A stretch of 61,578 nucleotides of DNA, taken from positions 1 to 61,578 of IMG/VR virus record IMGVR_UViG_3300032047_000009. One strand, 5' to 3'. A program made the translations under genes and the position numbers. This document shows positions 50,479 through 58,866 of this stretch, in pieces. Source of the DNA: a virus. The first letter of the stretch is position 1; every line of letters begins with the position of its first letter. Below the pieces are notes generated by a model. The model was not told where the DNA came from. It saw only the letters and a program-made list of their open reading frames with translations, and searched no databases.

Positions 50479-50631
50479 ATGAAAAAAGAAAAAAAAGAAT
50501 TACAATGGGAGATTAGTTTTGGCACTTATAAAGGTGTGTTAATAGGCTATAGAAATTATAACGAAGAAGATTTAATAAATCATGTTTTCTATTTACCTTT
50601 TGTAGATGTTTGTTTAACCATAGTAAGATAA
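50479..50631 (+). CDS. small hypothetical protein upstream of nrdB
   Basis: A 50-residue ORF beginning ATGAAAAAAGAA at 50479: MKKEKKELQWEISFGTYKGV then LIGYRNYNEEDLINHVFYLP. The end (PFVDVCLTIVR) is hydrophobic. It fits between the preceding ORF and nrdB with gaps of only 3 and 1 nt. Similar short proteins sit before ribonucleotide reductase genes in marine phages, as far as I recall. The function is unknown. Confidence 0.5.
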   Translation: MKKEKKELQWEISFGTYKGVLIGYRNYNEEDLINHVFYLPFVDVCLTIVR

Positions 50632-50632
50632 T

Positions 50633-51610
50633 ATGAAAGCACCTATATTTACTGAAAGAATACCTTATAAGCCTTTTGAATATCCTGAGTATTATAATGA
50701 TGGTTGGTTAAAGCAAGCTCAAGCGTTTTGGTTACACACTGAAATACCCATGTCAGGTGATTTAAAAGACTGGAACGAAAAGCTAAATGATAAAGAGAAA
50801 AACTTAGTAGGTAATATACTATTAGGTTTTGCACAAACTGAATGTGCTGTTTCAGATTATTGGACACAAAAAGTCGTAGGTTGGTTTCCTAAACACGAAA
50901 TACAACAAATGGCCATGATGTTTGGTTCACAAGAAACAATACACGCTGTGGCTTATAGTTATTTAAATGAAACACTTGGGCTCGAAGATTACGAAGCTTT
51001 TTTACATGAACCTGCCACAGCTGCTAGATTTGATAACCTTGTAGCTTATGAAGGTAATGATCCTGTAGGTATAGGTAAATCACTAGCTACGTTCTCAGCT
51101 TTTGCAGAAGGTGTTAGTTTGTATTCTGCGTTTGCTGTGCTATACAGCTTTCAAATGCGTAACTTACTAAAAGGTATTGGGCAACAAATGAAATGGTCTG
51201 TAAGAGATGAATCATTACATAGTAAAATGGGATGTCAATTATTCAGACACATGTGTTCTCAAATACCGGGACTAAAAGAACAATGTAAAGAACATATATA
51301 TGACGCAGCTTTAACCATGCATAATGCTGAAATGACTTATATATCTAAATTGTTTGAAATGGGTGATATTGAAGGAATAACAAAATATGACCTTCAACAT
51401 TTTATTAAAAAACGTACAGGTGATAAAATTAAAGAATTGGGTTATAAAGCAGAGGGAAAATTTAAGTTTGAATATGACCAAAAGTCAATTGATAAAATGG
51501 CTTGGTTCGACCATCTTACTGGGGGTCACACTCACACTGATTTTTTCGCTATTAGGCCGACTGACTATAGTAAGGCAAATGAAGGAGAAGATTTTGAAGA
51601 TATTTGGTAA
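50633..51610 (+). CDS. nrdB: ribonucleotide reductase small subunit (class I)
   Basis: A 325-residue ferritin-like protein that holds the radical cofactor. Metal-ligand patterns are GFAQTECAVSDYW (first Glu), GSQETIHAVAYSYL with ExxH, and VRDESLHSKMG with the second ExxH. In ETIHAVAY the Tyr, seven residues after the Glu, fits the radical tyrosine position. The C-terminus (NEGEDFEDIW) is the tail that docks on NrdA. It supplies deoxyribonucleotides during infection. It lies 10 nt before nrdA. Confidence 0.9.
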   Translation: MKAPIFTERIPYKPFEYPEYYNDGWLKQAQAFWLHTEIPMSGDLKDWNEKLNDKEKNLVGNILLGFAQTECAVSDYWTQKVVGWFPKHEIQQMAMMFGSQETIHAVAYSYLNETLGLEDYEAFLHEPATAARFDNLVAYEGNDPVGIGKSLATFSAFAEGVSLYSAFAVLYSFQMRNLLKGIGQQMKWSVRDESLHSKMGCQLFRHMCSQIPGLKEQCKEHIYDAALTMHNAEMTYISKLFEMGDIEGITKYDLQHFIKKRTGDKIKELGYKAEGKFKFEYDQKSIDKMAWFDHLTGGHTHTDFFAIRPTDYSKANEGEDFEDIW

Positions 51611-51620
51611 AAAATAATAT

Positions 51621-53342
51621 ATGTGGAATAATAATTGGAAAAAAGGTGTTGATTACCCAAGCTGGGGAGACACTGATGTATACAAGAAAACAATATCAGG
51701 AGGATATTTATTAAAAAACGAAACTCCTAGAGAAGCTTACACTAGGGTTTGTGAAACTGTAAGTAAACGTTTAGATCGTCCAGAAATGGCTAAAGATTTT
51801 TTTAGTTATATATGGAAGGGTTGGTTGTGTTTAGCCTCACCCGTGTTATCTAACACTGGAACAGACAGAGGTTTGCCTATATCTTGTTTTGGTATTGATG
51901 TAGGAGATAGTATATATGAAATAGGTATGAAAAACCTAGAGATGATGTTACTCGCAAAACACGGCGGCGGAGTTGGCATCGGACTAAATATGATTAGACC
52001 CGCCGGAACAAAAATAACTCAAAATGGAACATCTGACGGAACTGTACCTTTTTGTAAGATATACGATTCAACAATACTCGCAACAAATCAAGGATCTGTC
52101 CGTAGAGGAGCTGCAAGCGTTAACATTAATATTGACCACCCCGATTTCGAAGAGTGGTTGGATATACGAGAGCCAAAAGGCGATGTTAATAGACAGTCAC
52201 TCAACTTACACCAGTGCGCTGTGGTCGGCGATAAGTTTATGCGAAGACTTGATGCTGGAGATAAAGAATCGAGAAGATTATGGGGAAAACTGTTACAAAA
52301 GCGAAAAGCAACTGGAGAACCTTATATCTTATTTAAAGGAAATACGAACAAAGCTAACCCAGAACATTACATCAAACACGGTTTAAAAGTTCACATGACA
52401 AACATATGTAGTGAAATAACATTACATACTGATGAATCACACTCGTTTGTGTGTTGTTTGTCTAGTTTAAACATAGCTAAATATGATGAGTGGAAAAACA
52501 CTAATCTTATTTATGACAGCATCTGGTTTTTAGATGGTGTGTTAGAAGAATTTATACAAAAATCAAAAGGTAAAGTTGGATTTCATAATTCAGTAAGATC
52601 AGCAGAAAAAGGAAGAGCAATTGGCTTAGGTGTTTTAGGTTGGCATACTTACTTACAAGAAAAAGGTTTACCGTTTGAAGGATTATTATCACAATATGAA
52701 ACGAGAAAAATATTTAGTCAAATTAAAATTGAAAGCGAAAGAGCCTCTATGGCGTTGGCTGAGAATTTCGGGGAACCCCTTTGGTGTCGTGGTTCTGGCA
52801 TGCGCAATACTCATTTACGCGCTATTGCTCCTACTGTCAGCAATAGTAAACTTAGTGGAAATGTTTCCCCTGGTATCGAGCCTTGGGCTGCAAATGTATT
52901 TACTGAACAAAGCGCGAAAGGTACTTTTATACGCAAGAATCCTACGCTTAAGAAAGCTTTAAAGAAATACAAGTTAGATACAGATAGGGTTTGGAATAAA
53001 ATTTTGAGAGATGGAGGATCTGTTCAAGGGGTAAAAGAATTAGAAAAAATTACCATTGGAAAATTTGATACACCATTAAAAGAGGTTTTTAAAACATTCA
53101 AAGAAATAAACCAATTAGAGTTAGTAAATCAAGCAGGAATAAGACAACAGTATATAGATCAATCTGTAAGTTTAAATTTGGCTTTTCCTAGTATAGCTAC
53201 ACCAAAATGGATAAATAAAGTTCACATGGAAGCTTGGAAGAAAGGAATAAAAACTCTTTATTATGTTAGAACAGAATCTGTGTTAAGAGGAGACATAGCG
53301 GAACAAGCAATGGATGAAAATTGTTTAGCTTGTGACGGATAA
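51621..53342 (+). CDS. nrdA: ribonucleotide reductase large subunit (class I)
   Basis: A 573-residue catalytic subunit, shorter than typical bacterial NrdA (about 750) because the N-terminal ATP-cone is missing. Visible motifs: LASPVLSNTGTDRGLPISCF with the substrate-site cysteine, the HGGGVGIGL loop, GNTNKANPEHY, and the C-terminal CLACDG redox pair at the end. Without the ATP cone, overall activity should be free of dATP inhibition, a useful property for a phage. It is the last gene of the plus-strand block, followed by a strong terminator. Confidence 0.92.
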   Translation: MWNNNWKKGVDYPSWGDTDVYKKTISGGYLLKNETPREAYTRVCETVSKRLDRPEMAKDFFSYIWKGWLCLASPVLSNTGTDRGLPISCFGIDVGDSIYEIGMKNLEMMLLAKHGGGVGIGLNMIRPAGTKITQNGTSDGTVPFCKIYDSTILATNQGSVRRGAASVNINIDHPDFEEWLDIREPKGDVNRQSLNLHQCAVVGDKFMRRLDAGDKESRRLWGKLLQKRKATGEPYILFKGNTNKANPEHYIKHGLKVHMTNICSEITLHTDESHSFVCCLSSLNIAKYDEWKNTNLIYDSIWFLDGVLEEFIQKSKGKVGFHNSVRSAEKGRAIGLGVLGWHTYLQEKGLPFEGLLSQYETRKIFSQIKIESERASMALAENFGEPLWCRGSGMRNTHLRAIAPTVSNSKLSGNVSPGIEPWAANVFTEQSAKGTFIRKNPTLKKALKKYKLDTDRVWNKILRDGGSVQGVKELEKITIGKFDTPLKEVFKTFKEINQLELVNQAGIRQQYIDQSVSLNLAFPSIATPKWINKVHMEAWKKGIKTLYYVRTESVLRGDIAEQAMDENCLACDG

Positions 53343-53396
53343 AATTTGGAAGAAGCGCGCGTGAGGAAATGAGTGGTAGGTGGGATCCAAATAGTT

Positions 53397-53425
53397 AAAA
53401 GGGGGATTAATTAACCCCCTTTTTT
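53397..53425. terminator. bidirectional intrinsic terminator
   Basis: AAAAGGGGG (53397-53405), a 9-nt loop ATTAATTAA, then CCCCCTTTT (53415-53423) running into TTTTTT. The stem is perfect and has A- and T-runs on both sides, so it can stop transcription from nrdA and from the convergent lipoprotein gene. The lipoprotein stop codon lies in the loop. Confidence 0.88.
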
Positions 53426-54061
53426 CATTATTACCTTTGTTGAATTAACAATATCTCTACCGGACCTATTGTTATTATAATTATTAATATCTTGCCTAGG
53501 TGTTATTTTAGATTCAAATCTATTTGGATTTTCTCTTGGCTCAACTTTTATGTTATTATTCCAACTTCTGGAAACATTATTAGGATTTTTATAAATTCTT
53601 TCTTCTCTATAATCTACTTTCTTTCTTAATTTATTTGCTATAATATCTACATTTGCTGTTCTTCTTCTTTCTTTCATTATAGCTATACTACGAGGCTCTT
53701 CATACATATAATATCTTGGTATTCTATAATTAAAATAAGGGTATCCAAAAGCCCAATCGTACCAAAAATTATGTCTATTCCAATACATATCAAAAGAATT
53801 AAACGGATTCCAAAATCTAGCAAACGACGCAGACGAGTAAAATGAGAACGGCTGATTAGATGCAAACTTAGCGTAGTTCCATCTAAACGTAAAGCTATCT
53901 CTCATCTTCCAACTTAATCTTGTATAAGATAACGTATCTATCTTTACAGTGCTAGGCACTTTTAATACTACAAACTTAGTAGGCTTATGGTTGATAGTAG
54001 ATAATTGAACAGCTCCACACCCTGTTAATATTAATAATAAAATTAAAATATATTTTTTCAT
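53411..54061 (-). CDS. lipoprotein of unknown function
   Basis: A 216-residue protein with a clear lipobox: MKKYILILLLILTGCGAVQL, with the cysteine at residue 15. The mature part is aromatic-rich (FRWNYAKFASNQPFSFYSS then YWNRHNFWYDWAFGYPYFN) and ends in a basic, Asn-rich tail. It would sit on an inner face of the outer membrane. A role in blocking superinfection or in lysis is possible; nothing proves it. It is the last gene of the right-hand cassette and overlaps the M15 peptidase by 4 nt. Confidence 0.65.
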   Translation of the reverse strand: MKKYILILLLILTGCGAVQLSTINHKPTKFVVLKVPSTVKIDTLSYTRLSWKMRDSFTFRWNYAKFASNQPFSFYSSASFARFWNPFNSFDMYWNRHNFWYDWAFGYPYFNYRIPRYYMYEEPRSIAIMKERRRTANVDIIANKLRKKVDYREERIYKNPNNVSRSWNNNIKVEPRENPNRFESKITPRQDINNYNNNRSGRDIVNSTKVIMKKGG

Positions 54062-54513
54062 ATAACCATATATTTAGTTTTACCATCTTCTTTATAAGCT
54101 TTTAAACATCTTTTTCTATTTGAATCGGCATCTACATAGCTCACGTGTACCCAGTCTGGGTTTTGATCGGTACCAAACTCCCAAATCATTTGATCGTAAT
54201 CTAAGTTTGCTTTTATATATTGGTACATATCAGCATTAGACATATAACCATATGTATCATCTAAATCCATTGCTCTTCCTTGGCAATGTTGTGATTTTGA
54301 ACTTCCGCCAATTGCTTTATTTAATTCTTGTGAACGAAAGAATGAATTAATTTTAATTGGTCCATTAACATGTTTTCTTAATGGCTCAAATATCTTCTCA
54401 GCAATTAATTCCATGTTCTGTAATTCATACTCACCAGGTGTATTATCTATACCTTTTCTAGTTGCTGTTGCACTAAACGTTGCTTCTTTTTTACTAATGT
54501 GTTTGCTAATCAT
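54058..54513 (-). CDS. M15 family peptidase (probable endolysin)
   Basis: A 151-residue enzyme. The zinc-binding pattern of Peptidase M15 is seen: SFFRSQELNKAIGGSSKSQH then CQGRAMDLDDTYG, and NPDWVHVSY (H, D and H ligands). The conserved FRS and SQHxxGxAxD motifs are intact. Such peptidases cut peptide cross-links in peptidoglycan and are common as phage endolysins. There is no signal peptide, so it needs the holin at 13803-14264 for release. Confidence 0.8.
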   Translation of the reverse strand: MISKHISKKEATFSATATRKGIDNTPGEYELQNMELIAEKIFEPLRKHVNGPIKINSFFRSQELNKAIGGSSKSQHCQGRAMDLDDTYGYMSNADMYQYIKANLDYDQMIWEFGTDQNPDWVHVSYVDADSNRKRCLKAYKEDGKTKYMVI

Positions 54514-54516
54514 TTT

Positions 54517-55929
54517 TTATAATTTAAATTTACCGCCTATTGTTATTGAATATGTTAATGGAAATGAGTCTGTGCTTTTAGCTACATTAAAACCTAAATT
54601 CATTCTAAAGGTTTTAGTTATAGAAAAATCAAAGTTAGCACCACCCACAAATAAAGCGTGCTCATTAAAAACAAATCCATTATCTAAAGTACTGTAACTC
54701 ACTGGTGTTAGTGCGGTAGCTAACATGGGTGATACAGTAAATCTTTTAAAATTGTAAGGCTTAGTGCCAAACACTACAAAGGCTGGCATTATGTTCCACT
54801 CGCCTTGACTGTATAAAATATTATTAGAAGCAGATATACCTCCAACAAATCCTTTCCACTTATTTTCTTTTTGGCCAATATATACATTACTAATACCGAG
54901 GGACATATTGTAAACACCATACATATACATTAATCCAGCTGATAATGTTTGTACGTTTGCAATACTACCTTTATCATAATAATGACCAAACACATATTCC
55001 TTACCATCTTCTATAATTATCACGGGTACTTTTTTATCGTATCTATGGAATGTATGACCTCTTGATCCACTTAAACTAAATTGTTTTAAGTTATCCCATA
55101 TCATCATGTTTGCAGAGTAATTGAACTCACCATTCATAGATGATTGTGCAAAGCCAATACCTATAACTTGATTTGCTGCGCCATCTAATCCTGACATACG
55201 CATTAAATTAGCAGATATAATTATAGGGTTTGTGTTTTTCTTTTTCTTTTTTTTATCTTCTTCTTCCTCTTCTTCTTCAGTTTCCTCTTCCTCTTTTTCT
55301 TCTTCTTCTTCTTCTTCTTTCTCTTCTTCCTTTTCCTCTTCTTTTTCTTCCTCTTGTTCTTCTTCTTTTTGTTCTTCTTCATTATCGCTATCGTCAGAAT
55401 CATCAGAGTCGCCGCTATCATCACTATCATCAGAATCGCCACCATCATCTCCTCCATCATCACTATCGCCTCCCCCATCATCAGAGTCACCACCACCGTC
55501 GCTGTCTCCTCCACCATCTGAATCGCCGCCGGAATCACCACCACTGTCTCCAGTGTCACCACCACTATCTCCTCCAGAATCAGAACCACCCCCTGAATTA
55601 TCAGTCGATCCACTTCCGCTAGAATCAGAACTATTATTTGTGTTTGATGTAGATGTTTGCGTAGTTGTTTGCGTGGTCTGTGCTGTTGAGCATGCTGACA
55701 ATGCATACCACCAAGCGTAAGTTTGCTCCATCCAAGTTCTTAATGCGCCACTGTAAAAATCATTAGCAGTAAAAGTTTTTGTTCTATTATAAAAGGATAC
55801 TGTTGTGTATCCTTCCATTTGAATTGAAACTCTTTTAATCTCTCCGGTACATCTATCCGCAAAGGCTTGTACTAATGTTTGAGAATATATACTTGAGGAA
55901 AATAATAATAATATTATTATTTTTTTCAT
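54517..55929 (-). CDS. secreted outer-membrane barrel-like protein with acidic spacer
   Basis: A 470-residue protein. A signal peptide (MKKIIILLLFSSSIYSQ) ends in Ser-Gln. Residues about 18-95 form a small Cys-containing domain. Residues about 96-231 are pure low-complexity: Gly-Asp-Ser repeats (SDGGGDSDGGGDSDDGG), then a Glu/Lys block. Residues about 235-470 alternate short strands (SLGISNVYIGQKENKWKGFV then FAQSSMNGEFNYSANMMIW) and end ITIGGKFKL, as in outer-membrane barrels. It may be inserted in the host outer membrane. Barrel fold and location are inferred. Confidence 0.6.
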   Translation of the reverse strand: MKKIIILLLFSSSIYSQTLVQAFADRCTGEIKRVSIQMEGYTTVSFYNRTKTFTANDFYSGALRTWMEQTYAWWYALSACSTAQTTQTTTQTSTSNTNNSSDSSGSGSTDNSGGGSDSGGDSGGDTGDSGGDSGGDSDGGGDSDGGGDSDDGGGDSDDGGDDGGDSDDSDDSGDSDDSDDSDNEEEQKEEEQEEEKEEEKEEEKEEEEEEEKEEEETEEEEEEEDKKKKKKNTNPIIISANLMRMSGLDGAANQVIGIGFAQSSMNGEFNYSANMMIWDNLKQFSLSGSRGHTFHRYDKKVPVIIIEDGKEYVFGHYYDKGSIANVQTLSAGLMYMYGVYNMSLGISNVYIGQKENKWKGFVGGISASNNILYSQGEWNIMPAFVVFGTKPYNFKRFTVSPMLATALTPVSYSTLDNGFVFNEHALFVGGANFDFSITKTFRMNLGFNVAKSTDSFPLTYSITIGGKFKL

Positions 55930-56648
55930 TAATGATCAAATATCTTTTTTCTTATCATTCGTTTAACGACTTTAGCAACCGCAGTTTCTAAAGCTTTTTT
56001 AGTCGATGTACCAATTGATGATTGGTTGAACTTAACATCTTCTAAATTCTCATTATTTAATAAAGTTAACTCTCTTGTTGTTGTAGCTTTACCTAAGCCA
56101 GACCCGGTCATGTATAATCCAGTTTCAGAATCAACAAGCTTAACCTGCAGACCTAATCTTGTAACTAATTTATTTTTAATACCGTCTTTTAAATTAACAG
56201 TTTCATCTTCTGATATACTGAAATCGTATACCTCTATATAACAAAAGTATTTAGCTAAAACTATTTTACCTATAGGATTTATTACATTAGCTGTAAAACC
56301 TTTCTCACTTGCTTTGAATTGTTTAATCATTCTGTCTTTTATTTCATCTCTTGTTTCTACAAACTCAAAACGAAACGTTTCATCTAAGAACGCTACAGTT
56401 ATATTAGTTAAACCTAATCCAACCCTATAATCACCTAATTCAGGATACTGATTTAATATTTCTTCAGTAACACCAATGTTAAGCAAGGCTACAGATACGG
56501 GGTCACCATTATATTCTGGTACACTCCATATAGATTCTCTTGACTCAAAGCTACCAACGTAATCTTCGGTTGTTGTTTTTCCAATTACTTGACTATGAAC
56601 AGAAGCCACAGCCGATACAAATATCGCACATAGTATAAATTTTTTCAT
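55929..56648 (-). CDS. CsgG-like outer-membrane export protein
   Basis: A 239-residue exported protein with a signal peptide ending SVHSQ. The body matches the CsgG/HfaB pattern of curli secretion channels: VGLGLTNITVAFLDETFRFE then FVETRDEIKD, VGLQVKLVDSETGLYMTGSG then LGKATTTRELT, and QSSIGTSTKKALETAVAKVV. CsgG is a nonameric outer-membrane pore. No lipobox cysteine is present after the signal, unlike bacterial CsgG, so membrane targeting may differ. It overlaps the barrel-like gene by one base, suggesting a functional link. Confidence 0.65.
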   Translation of the reverse strand: MKKFILCAIFVSAVASVHSQVIGKTTTEDYVGSFESRESIWSVPEYNGDPVSVALLNIGVTEEILNQYPELGDYRVGLGLTNITVAFLDETFRFEFVETRDEIKDRMIKQFKASEKGFTANVINPIGKIVLAKYFCYIEVYDFSISEDETVNLKDGIKNKLVTRLGLQVKLVDSETGLYMTGSGLGKATTTRELTLLNNENLEDVKFNQSSIGTSTKKALETAVAKVVKRMIRKKIFDH

Positions 56649-56649
56649 G

Positions 56650-56880
56650 TTACCAATCTATTTCTCTTTCTTCTTTCTTTGGTTTTTGTATAACTGTTTT
56701 AGTTATAACCAAAGTATCTTTTACAACACTCGGGGGTATTGTTATTGTTTGTTCCATTGTTGGTGGAGGTGAATCATCTTCAGGGCTAAATATGGCTTCC
56801 ATGTTAGCTATGAGTATTCCACCAGCTGCAGTTATAATTAAACCTACTGTAGCTATTATTTGATTTTTTAATTCCTTCAT
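56650..56880 (-). CDS. small membrane protein, 76 residues
   Basis: A 76-residue protein with one membrane span (IIATVGLIITAAGGILIANM, residues about 8-27) followed by a Pro-rich, Thr-rich stretch (EDDSPPPTMEQTITIPPSVV) and a basic/acidic tail. This could be a spanin-like or periplasmic link. There is no lipobox. It sits between the CsgG-like gene and the lipoprotein, one base from each. Confidence 0.55.
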   Translation of the reverse strand: MKELKNQIIATVGLIITAAGGILIANMEAIFSPEDDSPPPTMEQTITIPPSVVKDTLVITKTVIQKPKKEEREIDW

Positions 56881-56881
56881 A

Positions 56882-57241
56882 TTACTTCATTGAAAAGGTT
56901 TGTCGACCTATGAATTGATTGTTTTTAGTATACAGCTCCACGGTGTATGAGCTAACTGGCAATGAATTAACGTATATATTTAATATGTTATCTCCTTCTT
57001 TGCCTTTTATTATTTCTTGATTAATTATAGTATTTGTGAAATCTAATATTTTAATTCTATAATCACCATCAGAAGGTAACTTAGTATTTATTCTTACTTT
57101 ATCTTGTACTATATAGCTTTCAAGTTTTAAACCTACAGCTTGAGGCATAAATAAAGATTGTGGCACTTCTTGTATTGGTCTTTCATTGTATACCTCCGTG
57201 GTACAACTTATAAATAAAAATAGTATAAAAAGTTTTTTCAT
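56882..57241 (-). CDS. lipoprotein, 119 residues
   Basis: A 119-residue protein with a lipobox cysteine in MKKLFILFLFISCTTEVYN (Cys13). The mature part is beta-rich (LESYIVQDKVRINTKLPSDG then RIKILDFTNTIINQEIIKG and VELYTKNNQFIGRQTF), like a T9SS-type C-terminal beta-sandwich domain or a small Ig-like fold. It belongs to the same cassette and overlaps the dockerin-like gene by one base. The function is unknown. Confidence 0.6.
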   Translation of the reverse strand: MKKLFILFLFISCTTEVYNERPIQEVPQSLFMPQAVGLKLESYIVQDKVRINTKLPSDGDYRIKILDFTNTIINQEIIKGKEGDNILNIYVNSLPVSSYTVELYTKNNQFIGRQTFSMK

Positions 57242-58866
57242 TATTGTATTTTTAAAATTACTTTAGTTCCATCGCTTGTAACAGCATCTGTTGTTTTAAA
57301 ATAAATTAAACCCGATGCATTTGTTACGGTTTGTTTTGTATTAAATATAATTTTATAAGGTTTACCAACCTTGATGCTTTCTTGGTTCTCTACACTAATG
57401 CTACCAAAATATAATTTATTATCGCGCTCTGTTGCAAAATTAGTTAATAGATTGCCTGTATCGAATTGAACCTCTTCAAATTCTAATATAGTATCGTCAA
57501 ACTGAATTACAAATTGCATGCCCGCTAAATAATCTTTTTCGAGCTCAACTAATAATTCCACTTTATCGTTAACTAAACTTGTTGAAATATCTAAATCTAA
57601 ATTTTCAATTTTACCCTGCACACTAGGCATCCTTGGAATTCCTTCGTCATCGTCTTCAACAATAGGCTCAAAAGAATGTGAAAAATCTACATCTCCAATA
57701 AGTCCGTGACCAAAATCAAAAACCTTATTAGAATCAGTAGGTGTAAAATGTTTTTTTTGTCCGAAATAATAATCGTCCGTAGCATACCCATATTGAGTTT
57801 TTTCACCCCAAATATCTTTAGCACCGTTAGTAGAGCTGGTAAAATATTCACTAATGTTTTCGTCCATTATGTGGCTTAGCATAACGTAGGAATCATCAAA
57901 GTCTACGTTGCCACTATTATTAACCTCTCCTAATAAAGATTGTAGAGCGTGCGTAAACGTACTTGCTGAACTACTTGGGCTAGAACCAGCGCCAATAGCC
58001 TCTTTAAATACTAAAAATACATCAGTAACAGTGACCACATCATCTAACCAATCCGACGCTAATTCATTATCAACAGTAATGTTAATATTGTATTTAACAT
58101 CGTTTTCTAAACCGGTTACAATAGCTTGGGAATTAGCATCAAAGTTACCACTAGCTATACTATTATTATTACTTAATATATCGTATTTGTAATGTGTTGG
58201 TTTGTCGTTCTCTGTTTTAAGATTTATAGTAACACTACCCGCATCACCACCTTCAACGTTCGATAATGTTATTTTTTGCTGCATTGCATCAACATCGTAT
58301 TTTGTTGATGTTGAATTATCCTCAGCTCTCATCCAGTTAAGATGTGTTACATTATTATAATTACTGTAGTTAGTATTAATCTTATCTTTAATTTTAAAAT
58401 CAACTTCAATTAAAGTATTATTATATGTTATACCTACACCATCTTGAATCGTTATTCTTTCAACTGACCAATCGTTATCCGTGGGATATGAATTAGTATC
58501 TCCTTGAACTTGTGTTCTATTAAACCAACCGTGTAAATATTGTGCTGAAAGATTATCTTCATCATAAGTGCTTAAAACCTTATATTTATAACCGTCCCAG
58601 TGTGTTAACGATGTTTGTGCGTTTGTGTTAGCTGAGTTATCGGTTACTTTAAATCTATGAGCAATCTTTTGTAGCAATTTGTTATTGTACTCATAATCAA
58701 ATATATACAAGTTGGGATCTACATTTTCTGTAACCTGTATTGTATTAAACTTTATTGTTATAGTATCACCAACCGCAAAATCCTCGGCGTTTGTGTAACT
58801 GTGATCAAGTTTTAAGTCTTGCGATAAACAGAATAATGGTAATAATAAAAACAATAGTTTTCTCAT
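57241..58866 (-). CDS. secreted dockerin/cohesin-like protein
   Basis: A 541-residue exported protein with signal peptide MRKLLFLLLPLFCLSQ. Residues about 1-290 contain several Ig-like beta segments. A dockerin-like calcium loop, LLGEVNNSGNVDFDDSYVML, lies at about 314-333 and a second half-copy LIGDVDFSHS at about 389-398. The C-terminus (residues about 425-541) reads like a cohesin domain: DKVELLVELEKDYLAGMQFV then IQFDDTILEFEEVQFD and GKPYKIIFN. It is an unusual combination for a phage. It could be an extracellular adhesin or scaffold of the cassette. Confidence 0.6.
   Translation of the reverse strand: MRKLLFLLLPLFCLSQDLKLDHSYTNAEDFAVGDTITIKFNTIQVTENVDPNLYIFDYEYNNKLLQKIAHRFKVTDNSANTNAQTSLTHWDGYKYKVLSTYDEDNLSAQYLHGWFNRTQVQGDTNSYPTDNDWSVERITIQDGVGITYNNTLIEVDFKIKDKINTNYSNYNNVTHLNWMRAEDNSTSTKYDVDAMQQKITLSNVEGGDAGSVTINLKTENDKPTHYKYDILSNNNSIASGNFDANSQAIVTGLENDVKYNINITVDNELASDWLDDVVTVTDVFLVFKEAIGAGSSPSSSASTFTHALQSLLGEVNNSGNVDFDDSYVMLSHIMDENISEYFTSSTNGAKDIWGEKTQYGYATDDYYFGQKKHFTPTDSNKVFDFGHGLIGDVDFSHSFEPIVEDDDEGIPRMPSVQGKIENLDLDISTSLVNDKVELLVELEKDYLAGMQFVIQFDDTILEFEEVQFDTGNLLTNFATERDNKLYFGSISVENQESIKVGKPYKIIFNTKQTVTNASGLIYFKTTDAVTSDGTKVILKIQ

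Noticed and set aside
55221-55720. Long open frames on both strands opposite the acidic spacer of the outer-membrane protein
   Set aside because: They are by-products of the Glu/Lys and Gly/Asp/Ser codon repeats. They have no start context and encode runs of Ser, Arg or Phe.
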